Notes under the pieces: generated by a model
The model's input: only the letters and a program-made list of their open reading frames with translations
The model's database searches: none
What the model was told of the DNA's origin: nothing
NCBI GenBank assembly: GCA_942486035.1
Contig: CALNXK010000021.1
Location: forward strand, 4,022,001 to 4,086,000
Source: Porites lobata
Taxonomy: Eukaryota; Cnidaria; Anthozoa; Scleractinia; Poritidae
Direction: 5' to 3'
DNA length: 64,000 nucleotides
Position numbers and translations under genes: made by a program
Shown here: piece by piece, positions 11,171 to 22,415 of the stretch
How the letters are laid out: each line of letters starts with the position of its first letter
How positions within the stretch are numbered: position 1 is the first letter of the stretch

Positions 11171-12414
11171 ATATCGACCCTGGGAACTGAGGTTGCAATA
11201 AGAGAATCCTTACGTAGAATATTGTACGTTTCTGATTGACCCGATTAATCCACCGATTAATTCTTCGTAACCAGCTAGCGTTGACCAAATTTTAAAGATG
11301 TTTGACTATATTAGTTCAGTTGACGTCAGTTACTCTGATAATCGACAGAAAAAAATCACACTACGTGACTGCTCGGCTGTTTTGGTAGTGTAAAGCTTGA
11401 GAAAGTTTCGAAGGATTTCATAGAGGCAATTGTTAATGCATCAGTCAATTCCACCTTATATCAAGACGAAATAACGGAACTACTGCCTCAACGTTAAACA
11501 AAGGTAGGGATGGGAACTGCTATCTTCTTGCATAAAAGACGAGAACTTTAAACAGAGATAAGCATGTTTTGACCTTGGGAATGTTTTGACTGTCCCGGCG
11601 GATAATTCCCTTCAGTTCTATATCAGCACAATTATTCATATTATACGAAAGCCTATTCCAGTTATTAAGTAAAATTATGGTCATATTTTCGAAGTTGCGC
11701 TTACATGGATGGACTAAGGACTGGATTAAAGGGAGTATAAATTTCATTGATATTTTGCTCTATTACCTTTGGAGTCTTTCTTTCCAGAACTTTTATGCGG
11801 AGAAACAATAACTTTATTATAACAAAATAGACCTAAGTACAAGCTTCTGCCTAAGTTCAGTAAAAACCCACATATAAGAGGCTAGATTTTTCCAACTTAG
11901 CCTCAATAGGTTTTTATAAAAATGGTATTTAGTGGGATTCTAGGCTACCTAGGTTCTTAATTTGATAGGGGAAAAAAACAGTAGTGATCAACACAGACAA
12001 CTACTCTACGGCATATGGGAGAGACACATAGATCTGTATTCTTAATAATTGCATTGTCTAATCCAGTATTGGCAAAGACATGATATGGTTTTCATTTTAG
12101 TTCATTGTTTGAATCTTACTGACTCAAAGCTAGACTAAAAGTTTTTTCTGTCTTTTCATCTGTGCCTTCATTTTTGAAAAAATAAGAACCTATTGAAAAT
12201 TTTAGGCTAAGTAGGTTCTTATGAAAATGGGGTTCAAAATAAAAATTTTAGCCTGACAGGTTTTTAAATTTTAGGTTCTTATTTGTGGGTTTTTACTGTA
12301 GGCCATTTCCGAGTTTCAAAAACCTTACTTGTGAAAATGAGTTTTATTAGTACGAGAATAGAAAAAATCATTTTCTTATCACGGTTTTGCACTGTCCATC
12401 AGTTTTCTAAACTA

Positions 12415-12757
12415 GGAAGAGGTGTTAGGTTAGAGGTTCTAGGACACCCTTCCACAAAATTCGACAAGGGGATTTCATTGATGACGGCGGTTTAAACGCT
12501 ACCCAAGCGTGTGTGATAATGGCGTGAGCTCACAAATTAGTTTAGTTGAAATGAACCGTTTTTTAATTGAATTTTTTTTTCGAATATATATATATATATA
12601 TCTTTTTAATGGAATGAATTTTTTCAATGGAAATTAAGTGTCATTTTTTTTAATCGAAAGGAATTGTAAATAGTGTTTTAACTGAATAGATTTTAAGCGA
12701 AATAAATTGTAAATAGGATTTTATAGTTAGCTTTGTTATCAATAAGTTTTCATTAAA
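12415..12757. mobile_element. 343-bp insertion with 14-bp target duplication, unit 1 only
   Basis: The 14-mer AGTTTTCTAAACTA flanks the segment on both sides (12401-12414 and 12758-12771). In unit 2 the same place reads straight through (CAGTTCTCTAAACTAAATTC near 22480). A 14-bp duplication points to target-primed retroposition of a SINE-like or truncated LINE sequence. The interior is AT-rich, with a (TA)n run at 12583-12602. No coding content. Confidence 0.65.
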
Positions 12758-12785
12758 AGTTTTCTAAACTAAATTCCTGAGGACT

Positions 12786-12922
12786 CTGCCTCGTTCCCAG
12801 TCGTCCTCGGCGATTTCGGATATGACGTCACCTGTCAAGCTTGTCGAGAAAATTCGCGCTCCGTTCCAAGCCTCTTCTGGTAACTCGGATAGCGTGAACT
12901 GGCCTGGGTACAAGGCTGCTGT
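12786..12922. mobile_element. Short insertion that rewrote the end of the membrane-protein gene
   Basis: Unit 2 reads GAGGACTGTGATGGCC without a break, whereas unit 1 has about 137 extra bases between two GGACT copies (12781-12785 and 12923-12927). The insertion lies inside the 3' end of the minus-strand gene, removes its old stop and supplies a new C-terminal tail. Inverted ends are not obvious, so the element class is unknown. Confidence 0.65.
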
Positions 12923-13752
12923 GGACTGTGATGGCCCAAGAGAACATAGCTTTCATCATAAAACAGTTTTTTCCAGAAAAAGTTCATTATTTTATAATGA
13001 AAGCAACTTGTACCAAACTTTTCTAGGAAGAAGAAAACAACTAAGACATCAGAGGAGTAGTGGACTTTTTCATCTTGCATGAGGTCTTTGGCGTTCATGG
13101 AGAATGCTAAAAGAGAGACCATGAAACGCAAAAGGTTTTCAATAAAAATCACCAAAATTGTCAATTTTGAAAACACAAACAGCGTCCTAGCGGATTTCTT
13201 CTTTAAGCGACTCAGTTTAGTGAAGTTCACTGCGCAAACAACAACAGCCTTCAAAATGTTACACAAAGCGAAAGAAATAAGTAGTGGATAATAGAATGTG
13301 GTTTGTTCACCAAAGGTGCCCAAGATACACAATGCCACATATCTAAACGACGCTGCCAGAAGAAAGAAGCACAGTGACCAAAACTGGGGAAGGACTTTAA
13401 GTTGTCGGACAACTGCTTTATAACCAGGAAAAGCGGAGATCTTTGGAAGAATTATAATGGCAAGGGTAAGGTGAAGACATACGCTGAGCAAATAGCACAG
13501 TTGTAGTTCCGCTGAATATTTGAAGGCAGCATTTATATCACAATTGTAGGTGGCGACCTTATGTTTAAAGCACGTGGCCGCGCGAACTAGGTACAAACAC
13601 ATCCCAATCAATTGCCAGCACAAAAACAGGCTGTAAACCACGGCCAACATTCTTTTCCACGGAATGCTTCGTGTCTCTCTCTTTCCATTAAATGTTAGGT
13701 TGGATTCTTTCAAGAGTGGAACCGAGGGATCGGTGATAGGTTCTGTCGCCAT
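12835..13752 (-). CDS. Multipass membrane protein, tandem paralogue A (unrecognised family)
   Basis: An intronless coding region of 305 residues starts MATEPITDPSVPLLKES. The open frame extends 25 codons further upstream, but the matching ATG in paralogue B and a TTTCCAG acceptor just before it favour this start. Five or six hydrophobic segments follow: about residues 30-53, 70-92, 105-130, 137-160, 180-205 and perhaps 222-240. Paralogue B (22483-23349) is about 85% identical by eye. The last 26 residues after GHHSP come from the insertion at 12786-12922. Without it the protein would end as in B. A PLL motif near the N-terminus could be a sorting signal. I do not recognise the family. A receptor or transporter role would be a guess. 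Confidence 0.7.
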   Translation of the reverse strand: MATEPITDPSVPLLKESNLTFNGKRETRSIPWKRMLAVVYSLFLCWQLIGMCLYLVRAATCFKHKVATYNCDINAAFKYSAELQLCYLLSVCLHLTLAIIILPKISAFPGYKAVVRQLKVLPQFWSLCFFLLAASFRYVALCILGTFGEQTTFYYPLLISFALCNILKAVVVCAVNFTKLSRLKKKSARTLFVFSKLTILVIFIENLLRFMVSLLAFSMNAKDLMQDEKVHYSSDVLVVFFFLEKFGTSCFHYKIMNFFWKKLFYDESYVLLGHHSPQQPCTQASSRYPSYQKRLGTEREFSRQA

Positions 13753-14829
13753 AACAACTAAATCTGGAAATTGGTGAGAAAAACAGACTAAGAGTAATTC
13801 TCTAATCACTAAGCGTAGCCTGTGCACAGAAACCCCCTTCCCTCAGGGAATAAAAATGTCGGGGAGAGAGTCGTTTTAGGGAATGGGACGGCTGTACACA
13901 GGCTCACTAAGTAATGAAACACATGTTTTTAACTTGTGTAAGATCATCTTCAGTGATAAAAGTACGTCATGTTTTGAAATAATGACAAACACCGCTTATA
14001 TGATCAAACACTACAAGAACGTCATCATTGAACAAAGTGAAAGTTAGTTTTCTATCATATCATCGTCATCAATTGATAAGTCCTCGTTGCATTAGACAAC
14101 ATATTAAGATGGTAGCAACTTTCGAGTTTTACTAAACTTTCTAAACTTTTAAATATTATCATTACTTTCTAAAGTTTGTGTTTTTGTGAACTTTATGGTA
14201 GAGAAGCTATTAATAGCTCTAATCAAGAGAGAATGATCATTCTCTCTTGCTCTAATGTTTTTTTATAACTACCAAACAGTTTTGGACAAACTTAAAGCCT
14301 TCTTGATTTTGATTCACGGGGTAGTTGCCGCCCCGGTTTCATGACTGATATTTAGGGAAACAAACTGTTTTTAAGATGTCGTCATGCACCCACTCTGTAC
14401 CCCGACACCGCACAGTTTAGCCAGTTGAAAAACCGTAACCACCGGTGTACTCAAAACTTCAAGCGGGACATACAAGTCCGCGTTTGTTAATCTTTCCGTC
14501 AGATCAGTATAAAACTGCAAGTGAGTGTTGATTGAAAATCACAGTTAATTATTTTCAGCAACTCAAGCAGGTTTCACATACTCCTTCTTTGAAAGACATA
14601 TGTGACTGTTGTGATATTGATATTCATTCAAGACAAGAAGCTCTTATAAATGTGAGCTGGATTAAGATCGCAAAGTTAGTAACAATTTGGTTATAGAATA
14701 ACGCTGTGCGGTATATACGCCGCGTTCAGACCAGGATTCGGGGTACAGGAGGTCTTCGCAACTCGCCATATAACTGGGAACTGGATTTGCAAGCGAATCA
14801 ACCCTCGACATTTTGTTGCGTTTGTATTA

Positions 14830-16610
14830 TAAGGTCAGTCTATAATTTGCTCGCAATGCAGTGTTATATAAGTGATCACGCTGATGATCTGTTAGTAATT
14901 AGTATTTCACCAGAAGGATTGCAACAATCGCTGGATGTAAATTATAAACACGCTCAAGAATGGAAGCACAAAGTAAATACCAAAAAATCTAATATCATCA
15001 TATTTAGCGGACCTTAGCGGTAATGAAAAAAAAAAAATTCAAATACGCAAATGAAATTATAGAAATTGGTAAAAACAAACATACCTAGGAATAGAAATTG
15101 CATCATCTGGTCGTTGCGCCTATGCAAGGGAAATTCTTAGGGAAAAGGCTACTAAAATCGTTCACAATTTAACAATTACCCTCGAACAATGATTCTTCAG
15201 CGGTCGAGACAAGGAATAAACTTTTCGATGCCCTTGTTAAACCTGTACTACTTTACGTTTGTGAAATATGGGGACCAGAACTATTATCTTTTAAGACACA
15301 TTTTGATAAAAGTATAATTGAGCAAGTTAAACAAACATTAAATGTCTCATGGTACACAGAAAACAAAACCTGTAGAGCAGAACTTGGCCGATGCCCTCTA
15401 TCTATAGACATAAAGGCTTCCCTTTTACTGGCAAAGATTAGAACAAAAATCAGACAACCCTCTCTTAAATGGAGCTTTTTTTACGCAAGAAATCACTGTC
15501 AGTTTTATAGTTTATTAAATAGTGACGAAACAATCTGACAAATGCACCACAAAAACGAGGTAATAAAAAATCAGCAATGTGTTAAGAACACTCGTTCTAG
15601 CATTAAACAACTGTTGCAGAAAAAAGTTTTCTCAAGATTGATTAAAAGCTCAAAACGACATTTCGGATAGCTCTAGACAAAAGTATACAAACAAGGAAAT
15701 TAAAAAAGATTATCGCATAGAAGAATACGTAAAGATAGTTAGAAATCCAGCTCATAGAATCCGAGTATGACTAAAACTGCGATTGGGAGTTCATACTTTA
15801 CGTATACAAACAGGGAAATATGAAGATAAAGGAAGCCTAAAGGAGCTTCTATACCAGTGGGGGAAAGGCTTTGTTTAGTTTGCAAAAGAAACTGTTTAGA
15901 AGACGAGAAACACTTCTTAATTGATTGTACTGAATTAGACAAAAATTTTGTTTTCATATCTTCTGAAAATGATGCAAACTTCATCAATTTAACAGATCAT
16001 GATAGAACGTTATATTTACTCAGATTAGACAATGACAATACTTCACAAGTTATAGCCAAATATGCCCATCTAATGTTTCAAAAACGAAAACAGATCCTCA
16101 GTCAAAAAAACCTTATTTTTTCCATGAAATTAAGGTATTGAAATTAAACTTGAATTAACGCGAATTTAGTCGACTTTCGAATTTAACGCGAAAAGGAAGT
16201 AGAATTTCATAATAAAGAAATTAACGTACGCGAAATATATTGACACTCTGAAAGACAATTGAAGATGAATGAAAATAAACCTTCGCCCTCTTTTGTGAAA
16301 GATGAAAAATAAAGGGTAAATGGAAAGAAAGAAAGTTTTTTTAGTTAATGTTTTTAGGTGTCAAGAACCTGGACAGGTTCTAATGTGGAAATTAAAAACC
16401 GAAATTAAAACAAGATCCTGAGTAAAAAATCTAATAGATTAGTTAATTAAATTATAGGATAATTATTATCGAAATAGTATATGCCGTATAATTTTGTTGT
16501 TTCCGTTCATATTTTATATAATTTGTTGTAGTCGTGAAAACCTTTAGTAACTAGACCAATGCCTCCCTTTGGAGAGTAAGGCGCAATAAAAATATACTAT
16601 ACTTGCCGTT
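14830..16610 (+). mobile_element. Degenerate LINE: reverse-transcriptase C-terminal half and 3' end
   Basis: A frame ending at 15017 carries HADDLLVISISPEGLQQSLD, the Y/HADD catalytic motif of LINE reverse transcriptase. Pieces in shifting frames follow: TYLGIEIASSG, LVKPVLLYVCEIWGPELLS (about 15230-15290) and the zinc-knuckle-like CLVCKRNCLEDEKHFLIDC (about 15880-15940). The 3' end near 16605 carries GGAGAGTAAGGCGCAATAAA, also seen at 27537-27560. It is dead: several stops and frameshifts, no endonuclease. It is present only in duplication unit 1. Confidence 0.75.
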
Positions 16611-16677
16611 ATTGAGGTGAAAATTAGTCTTTTAGTTGGAACTGAACACGGGGTGAGTGGTAAGACACATTACAATA

Positions 16678-16830
16678 ACAGTCAAATCCCGCTTTATGGA
16701 CATCCGCTTAATACAGACACCTCATTATCACGGACAGTTTGCTTTGTCCCTGGGGAAAGAAAGCCCTTTAACATTTTCTCTAAATTCAACTCTCTTAATA
16801 CGGACACTTTCTATATTCCCTTTAGACCAT
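16678..16830. mobile_element. Fragment of a TACAGTCAAATCCCG-type DNA element
   Basis: It begins ACAGTCAAATCCCGC and contains CCTGGGGAAAGAAAGCCC and TTAATACGGACAC. The same modules occur at 43202-43330 and, in other orders, at 28661-28740, 30230-30396 and 45170-45365. Ends of this kind with TA targets are typical of non-autonomous Tc1/mariner-pogo relatives. Confidence 0.5.
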
Positions 16831-17465
16831 TAAATGACGCCCGTGAGAGAGGAATCTTATTTACTTGCCATATTTTTCATGCGCCGGAAAAATTATCTTC
16901 AATTAATTAAAACTGTGCCCTATACTTTAAGATTGTTACAAAATATTGTGCATGTTCACTGTTATGTACTAACCTCTTGTTAAGCTTGCAAACCCTGTAC
17001 ATAGCTTGTAAATGGTCAAAGTTCTGTGTCTCCACTTTTTTCACACGGGTATACTTATATCTGTTTGTCTACGGAAAATAAAACTGACAAAAAAATTCTT
17101 CTTTCAGTTTCAATGCTTCATTACTTATCAGTCCATGCATAGTTAATTGAGTGGAATGGTTATGAAACCCGTCAGACTCCTTTGTTATATGTTTTTGTGG
17201 ACCTGAAAGTGCACAACGTTCAAAAGAATTCCTATCATTTTGATTGTATTGACCAATAAAAACGTTGCATTAATTTATTCCGTAACAATTTGCCAACAGA
17301 AAACAAAGGATTGTGCACTTTCACGGTGCTTTGAACATAAACTGCAGCACTGTTGTTTTTATCATTGATGTTTGCCGCTTTTCATAACCAGTCTCCTCTA
17401 ATAACTATGGTCCATGTAAGCGAACCTTTCTTTAGCTGATACCCTACTGAAAGAACCCCGTGATA

Positions 17466-17660
17466 TTGACCACTCCAGAAATACCATTACATACCATAAT
17501 GCTCTTTGTTTGTCACCCCAAATTTTGCATAAGCATTGTTTTCAGTTTCTCTTGGGGCCATTGTAACTCCCAAGAGAAACTGAAGACAATGCTTATGCAA
17601 AATTTTGGGGTGACAAACAAAGAGTATTATGATATGTTATGGTATTTCTGGAGTGGTCAA
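17466..17660. mobile_element. Near-perfect 195-bp palindromic MITE
   Basis: Two arms of about 92 bp (17466-17557 and 17569-17660) are inverted copies with only a few mismatches and an 11-bp loop. The outer ends read TTGACCACTCCAGAAATACC. The insertion is absent from the corresponding place in unit 2 (near 26510-26530), so it arrived after the duplication. The single-strand form would be a long hairpin. Confidence 0.85.
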
Positions 17661-17774
17661 TTCGACATACTGACATGTTAGCGCCAATTAAAGCAGGTTA
17701 TGAACTTATCATCTGTTCATCGTCCTTTTTCATGTTTCCCTATTTCCTAAAGTTTAAACATGTTTTGAGGCGCA

Positions 17775-18439
17775 AGTGGTATTGCGGCATATATAGATCA
17801 CCACGCTCACGCTCATTGCCCTTGTATTCAAAACATTAAATTGGCTTCCTTTCTATCAAGACGCGTACGTCAGCAGATGCACATTGATTCTCAAGAGAAC
17901 ACTGACTCAGCAAAACGCCTGAATACCTGAAATCTTTGCTTCAACTGAATTCTGATGTCCACTCCAGAAACACACGTTTCAGCAAACTAAACCACTATAC
18001 TGAAGAGGGGCGAACGTTCTCGGTTAGATCAATTAAAGACTGGAATAACTTAGAGAAAGCGCTCAAAAACTCTAAGGACAAAAAAAGTTTCAAAAAGACA
18101 CTAATAAACACTCTTTTAGAAAGACAGAAAGAAACTAATATATTCGGCACGCCATTTTTAGATTGTTTATTCATTAAAATAAACTATGATCATGATCGCT
18201 TTACTAATTTACTTTTTAGAATAACATAAATAGTATTGTATATATTATATAGAGAGATATATAATCAATACTGAGTTATTTCTATTTCATTTTTGCATTT
18301 AAAAAAATATTTTTAGTGTAGGTCATCGTTCATTTTTATATCTTAGGTTTTATTTATAGAGGGCTACAGGGTAATCAGTTTCACTACTATCACGTGCTTC
18401 CCTCTTAAAATAAAGTCTGTTGATTGATTGATTGATTGT
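17775..18439 (+). mobile_element. LINE fragment: end of reverse-transcriptase ORF and (TGAT)n tail
   Basis: The reading LNWLPFYQDAYVSRCTLILK (about 17841-17900) and, after a one-base shift, YLKSLL...NTRFSKLNHYTEEGRTFSV with WNNL match the closing part of LINE reverse transcriptases (LHWLP...R...F...G...WN.L). The element ends AATAAAGTCTGTTGATTGAT at 18439. The uninterrupted target is seen in unit 2 near 26750 (CGTCACCTGTTGGCGG). Confidence 0.7.
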
Positions 18440-18566
18440 TGGCAGTGAAAGTGAAAGAGGTGATTTATGCTGATTCTGGAAAAATGAGTGGGAAAATTGT
18501 TGCTACGTTTCATAGTAAAACTTCACGGTGTTCACAGTGAAAGCCGGGTTTTTTTCTTCCTGCTAG

Positions 18567-18992
18567 GTTCAAAATATCAAGCGCCCAGACACTTACGAGA
18601 AAGTAATCCGTCAGAAAGAAGCACTTGAAATCGGGAGTACCCCCGCTGGTGTAGCCAAAGAAAACATCAAAATTGCCGAAAATGAGCGCCCGCGACAAGT
18701 TGTGCAAGCCAAGGCTGAGAAAGAGGAAGCTGTAACACAAACAAAGATAACTGTTCAAAGAGCGGAGTCTGAGGCGAGAGTGATTCTATCCAAAGCACAG
18801 GCCGAGGCTGATAGTATCAAAGCAGCTTTCGATGCAGAGGCTCAAGCTTTCTTAAAGCTGAAAACAGACAGCTTTAGCAACAGCGTGGATGGGTTGCTGT
18901 CGTACCTTGGTGTTCGCCTAATCGCTGAGAGCAACAATACGGTTAATTTAGCGATTGATGCACCAGTTAAGACAAAGTATACATATACGTAG
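18567..18992 (+). CDS. Orphan duplicate of the Band 7 terminal exon
   Basis: An intact copy of Band 7 exon 4 with a TGCTAG acceptor at 18566 and 141 sense codons before TAG. It differs from the parent exon at only 10 of the 396 shared positions: seven silent, three replacing (A to T, L to F, A to V). It also has 30 extra in-frame bases encoding LEIGSTPAGV at the start of the coiled coil. No copy of exons 1-3 lies upstream; the duplication breakpoint is about 100 bp before the acceptor. It could be spliced from exon 3 at 9663 as an alternative 3' exon, since the phase is 0 in both, or it may be a young pseudo-exon. Confidence 0.6.
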   Translation, partial: VQNIKRPDTYEKVIRQKEALEIGSTPAGVAKENIKIAENERPRQVVQAKAEKEEAVTQTKITVQRAESEARVILSKAQAEADSIKAAFDAEAQAFLKLKTDSFSNSVDGLLSYLGVRLIAESNNTVNLAIDAPVKTKYTYT

Positions 18993-20572
18993 GTATTTCC
19001 ACAAAGTGAAAGAATCCAAATTTATGAATTAAGCCGCACCAGTAATGTTTTCTGTTGAGCCTTAGGTATCTTTTAAAGCAAGCTGTTCCTATTTTACAGT
19101 TTATATAGTTTAAAACTGTCAAAACTGAAGTTCTCTGTGTGAGACCATAGCAATCATTCGTTGCAAATAAGGCAATAAGTAAAGTGAAGGGTTTTTGTTG
19201 TCTGAAAGTGACTCTTGCATCCGTGGATTCGCAACCTCGTCCCCAGGGTGCTTTTCCCCTCCCACCTCCAAAGCCAGGGAAAAGCGCCCTAGGGACGAAG
19301 TTGGTGGATTAGAGAACTGTTTCCATTGCTGTCAATAGGCCGCTAGTTTAGAAGTATCAAAATTCATACTGGCTCTGAGGCTGAGGGAGAAAAAAAAAAA
19401 AGAAATCCGAAAAACAGGAAGCCAAGGATGAATTTTTGTAATTCGAAACTAGCCTATTGTAAATGGATTATACGGTAAATGCTTTCGTCGCACAAGAGCA
19501 ACCCCGTTCCCTGGGTAACCTGTGTTGCAGGCGTTCGAAAGAGAATGGGAAGGGAATTTGGGAGTAATTGGGACGCTCAGTTTGGAAAGGAGGGAGGAGC
19601 CCCCAAAACCACCTGAACGTAGCCTGGGACCAGGCTCCGCATTGGGTGGACAAAAAAATTGGCGAGCGAAGCGAGCCTAGCCGGTAGTCTGGGGAGGGGA
19701 AACAGTGGACCTTTCCACTTCCTCAGCCATCACTCTGCTCGCTTTGCTCGACGATGTTTTTCCCATTTGACCCCGTTTTTTGCCTTTTTCTATTCCCTCA
19801 ATGCGGAGCCTAGTCCCAGGTTAGCCTGAACGCCCCCAATGAAGCCCGTTGTTAATGCTACAAGAATATCGACACTGGGAACCGAAGTTGCAATAAGAGG
19901 ATCCTTTACGTAGAATATTGTACGTTTCTGATTGACCCTATTAATTCCCCGGTTAATTCTTCGTAACCAGCTAGCGTTGGCCAAAGTTTGAAGATGTTAG
20001 TTCAGTTGACGTCAGTTACTCTGATAATGGACAGAAAAAAAGACACACTACGTGACTCCTCGGCTGTTTTGGCAGTGCAAAGCTTGAGAAAGTTTTGGAG
20101 GATTTTACACGTTATGTGAAGACGAAATAACTAAGCTACTGCCTCAAAGTTAAAGCAAAAAGGATGACAGCTACTATATACTTGTATAAAAATGCCTTCA
20201 TATCATGAAATAGCCAATGAAAAGTCATATATTTTTGAAGACGAGAGCTTCGCATGTTTTGACTTTGGGAATGTTTTGAATGTTTCGGCGGATAATTCCC
20301 TTCTAGATCAGATCTGCATAATTATTCATAATATACGAAAGTCTATTTCAATAATTTTTACATGAAATTATAGTCATGTTGTCGCGAGGTTGCGCTTACA
20401 TGAATGGACTAAGGACTGGATTAATGAGAACATGAATTTGATTGATGATAATCAAATGTTGCTATATTGCCTATTGGAGTCTCTCTTTCCATTACTTTTA
20501 TGCCGACAAACAATATAACATAGACCGAAGTAATGTACTTAAGCTTCTCTCTAACTTTATTTTTAAAGTAAT

Positions 20573-20675
20573 AGGCCATTTCCGAGTTTCAAAACTCTGA
20601 CTTTCAAAACGAGGCTAGGTGCAAAACTTACTTATGAAAATCAGTTTTTATTTGTACGAGAATAAAAAAACCATT
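20573..20675. mobile_element. Left half of a GGCCATTTCCGAGT-family MITE split by a LINE
   Basis: The half starting GGCCATTTCCGAGTTTC, with CAAAACGAGGCTAGGTGCAAAA, pairs with the half at 22416-22473 (TTGCACTTAGCCTCGCTTTG). A complete relative lies at 46416-46703. The break point holds the LINE at 20676-22415. Confidence 0.6.
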
Positions 20676-22415
20676 TTCATATAATAATAATAATAAATAA
20701 TATTTAATATCTATATAGCCCAAATTAACATACAGAAGGATAGGCTCAAATGCCCTTTACATATTAAGGTGACTCGACCCAGTTTTTTTTTGGGGGGGGG
20801 GGGGTACCATCCTACTTTGAAGCTCTCTGGTATCCCCACCTTTACTTTTATCGTAAGTCTAACACATAGAATGGATAACATATAGATCAATCTGCTTTAT
20901 ATCATAAAATTTTTGGCGATCGGAGTAAATGTCACGTGGTTATAATGCCACGCCCCTTTGAGGTCTGAGTCGAAAATCGGCTGTTGCCGGCATTTTTTTG
21001 TGAAAATCTCTCGGCTACACATACTGCGCATTAGTGCCTTGCGCTGAACAGAGTTTCACCAAAATCGCAAAGACCCAATTCGAGAAATTCAGCGGTTTCC
21101 AAATTTAGATCATAATTTATGCGAAAATGATAAGCAAACTTTACACGGATTATATCTAATAAACTATGAGATTCATCTCTGTATTTTGGGCATCCTTATA
21201 ACAGATGGGTCCTTGCAAGTCAGCAAAACGCTTTAGGGCCTTGTAAGTGCGCGCGATTTCGAGCAAAGCAAACATATAGAAATTATAGTTTTCGCTATTT
21301 GTTGACGTTTTTCAGCGTTTGAAAGTCCTTCTCACGAAAAAAGCATTTTCTTAAAAATTCGTAGTTTTTTTTCCTTCACTTTTTTTCAGGGCCACAATTG
21401 CATGATTAACTAACTACCCGGACTCTGAATTTCATGGTCATTGAAAAACTGTGACATTATCTTCTATAAGCTCAAACTTGAGTAAACATTGAAGATTTTT
21501 AGCGTTTTGGCTGAGTTTGTGCTTTGGGAGTTGTCTATTGTTTCTAGTCTCTCATTATACAGCATTCTTGTTCAGCACGCGTGCAATGACCACGCTTGGC
21601 TGACTTCCGAATGCAGATTGATCTATATGTTATCCATTCTATGTGTTAGACTTACGATAAAAGTAAAGGTGGGGATACCAGAGAGCTTCAAAGTAGGATG
21701 GTACCCCCCAAAAAAACTGGGTCGAGTCACCTTAAAATTGAATCAAACTTACTGTGTTACCTATTTACAATAAAATGCGAAGACGTATACTATATGAAAC
21801 ACTAAGCAATGACTTAAAGGTGTTAAAATTTTGCAGTGAATGTAATGATTGCGGGAGAGTGTTCCAAATCTTGGCGGATGAATCATTGGAAAAGGCTCGA
21901 TCGCCAAGCGTTTTTTTCTATCGTCGTGAACGGTCTTCCAACTGGATACTGGTGCTCGAGCGGAGGTTGTATGTCGAAGTCTTCTTGATGGCGACCATGC
22001 TTTTTAGATAATTAGGGGCGTGTCTATGAATGCACTTGAAGCAGAGCATAGTAATCTTGAAATTGATTCTAAACTTAATCGGCAGCCAGTGAAGACGTAT
22101 AAATGACGATGTGACGTGTTCATGTCTTGGCAATGAGCACACCAATCGGACTGTCGCGTTTTGCACCCGTGGGAGAATGCTAAGGTTCGCGGCAACACCT
22201 TACAACAGGCTATTGCAATAGTCTATTCTCAACATCACTATTGCCTGAACAATCGACTTTCTATCTTAAAGCTAAGAAATCTTTTAATGCGCCCAATATT
22301 GTGCAGATGGCAGAGTCCCGAGTTACAAGTCTTGTTGATGGCGGTTTTCATGCTCAGATGGTTGTCGAACCACGTCCCTAGGTTCCGAACGTTGCATACT
22401 GCAGACACATTATCG
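20676..22415 (-). mobile_element. 5'-truncated LINE (reverse-transcriptase end and 3' UTR)
   Basis: Minus-strand frames read VRNLGTWFDNHLSMKTAINK (about 22390-22330) and RLVCSLPRHEHVTSS...LHWLPIKFRINFKI (about 22145-22050), classic CR1/L2-like reverse-transcriptase C-terminal blocks, with a frame break between them. The 3' end has GGGCTATATAGATATTAAAT followed by an (ATT)n tail at about 20680-20700. The element was inserted into a MITE and was itself invaded by the DNA element at 20768-21731. Confidence 0.75.
20768..21731. mobile_element. 964-bp DNA element with TTAA target duplication and ~120-bp terminal inverted repeats
   Basis: TTAA lies on both sides (20764-20767 and 21732-21735). The ends are inverted copies running from GGTGACTCGACCCAG through GGTATCCCCACCTTTACTTT to GATCAATCTGC (20768-20895 against 21613-21731). 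The left copy contains a long T and G run. A TTAA target is the hallmark of piggyBac-like elements, but the GGTGAC end is not the usual CCC, so the superfamily is uncertain. No transposase is encoded. Confidence 0.8.

Larger units (their letters stand above)
9769..18462. repeat. Tandem segmental duplication, unit 1
   Basis: From TTTATGCTCATTCTGG in Band 7 intron 3 onward, the sequence matches the segment starting at 18463, through Band 7 exon 4, its 3' flank, the minus-strand membrane gene and its upstream flank. The unit ends at TTGGCAGTGAAAGTGAAA (about 18440-18460), whose match in unit 2 is at about 26757-26785. Unit-1-only insertions are 12415-12757, 12786-12922, the LINE at 14830-16610, the palindrome at 17466-17660 and the LINE at about 17775-18439. 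Confidence 0.75.

Noticed and set aside
12835..13827. Longer version of membrane paralogue A starting 25 codons upstream
   Set aside because: The extension is not conserved before paralogue B, where a splice acceptor precedes the matching ATG.
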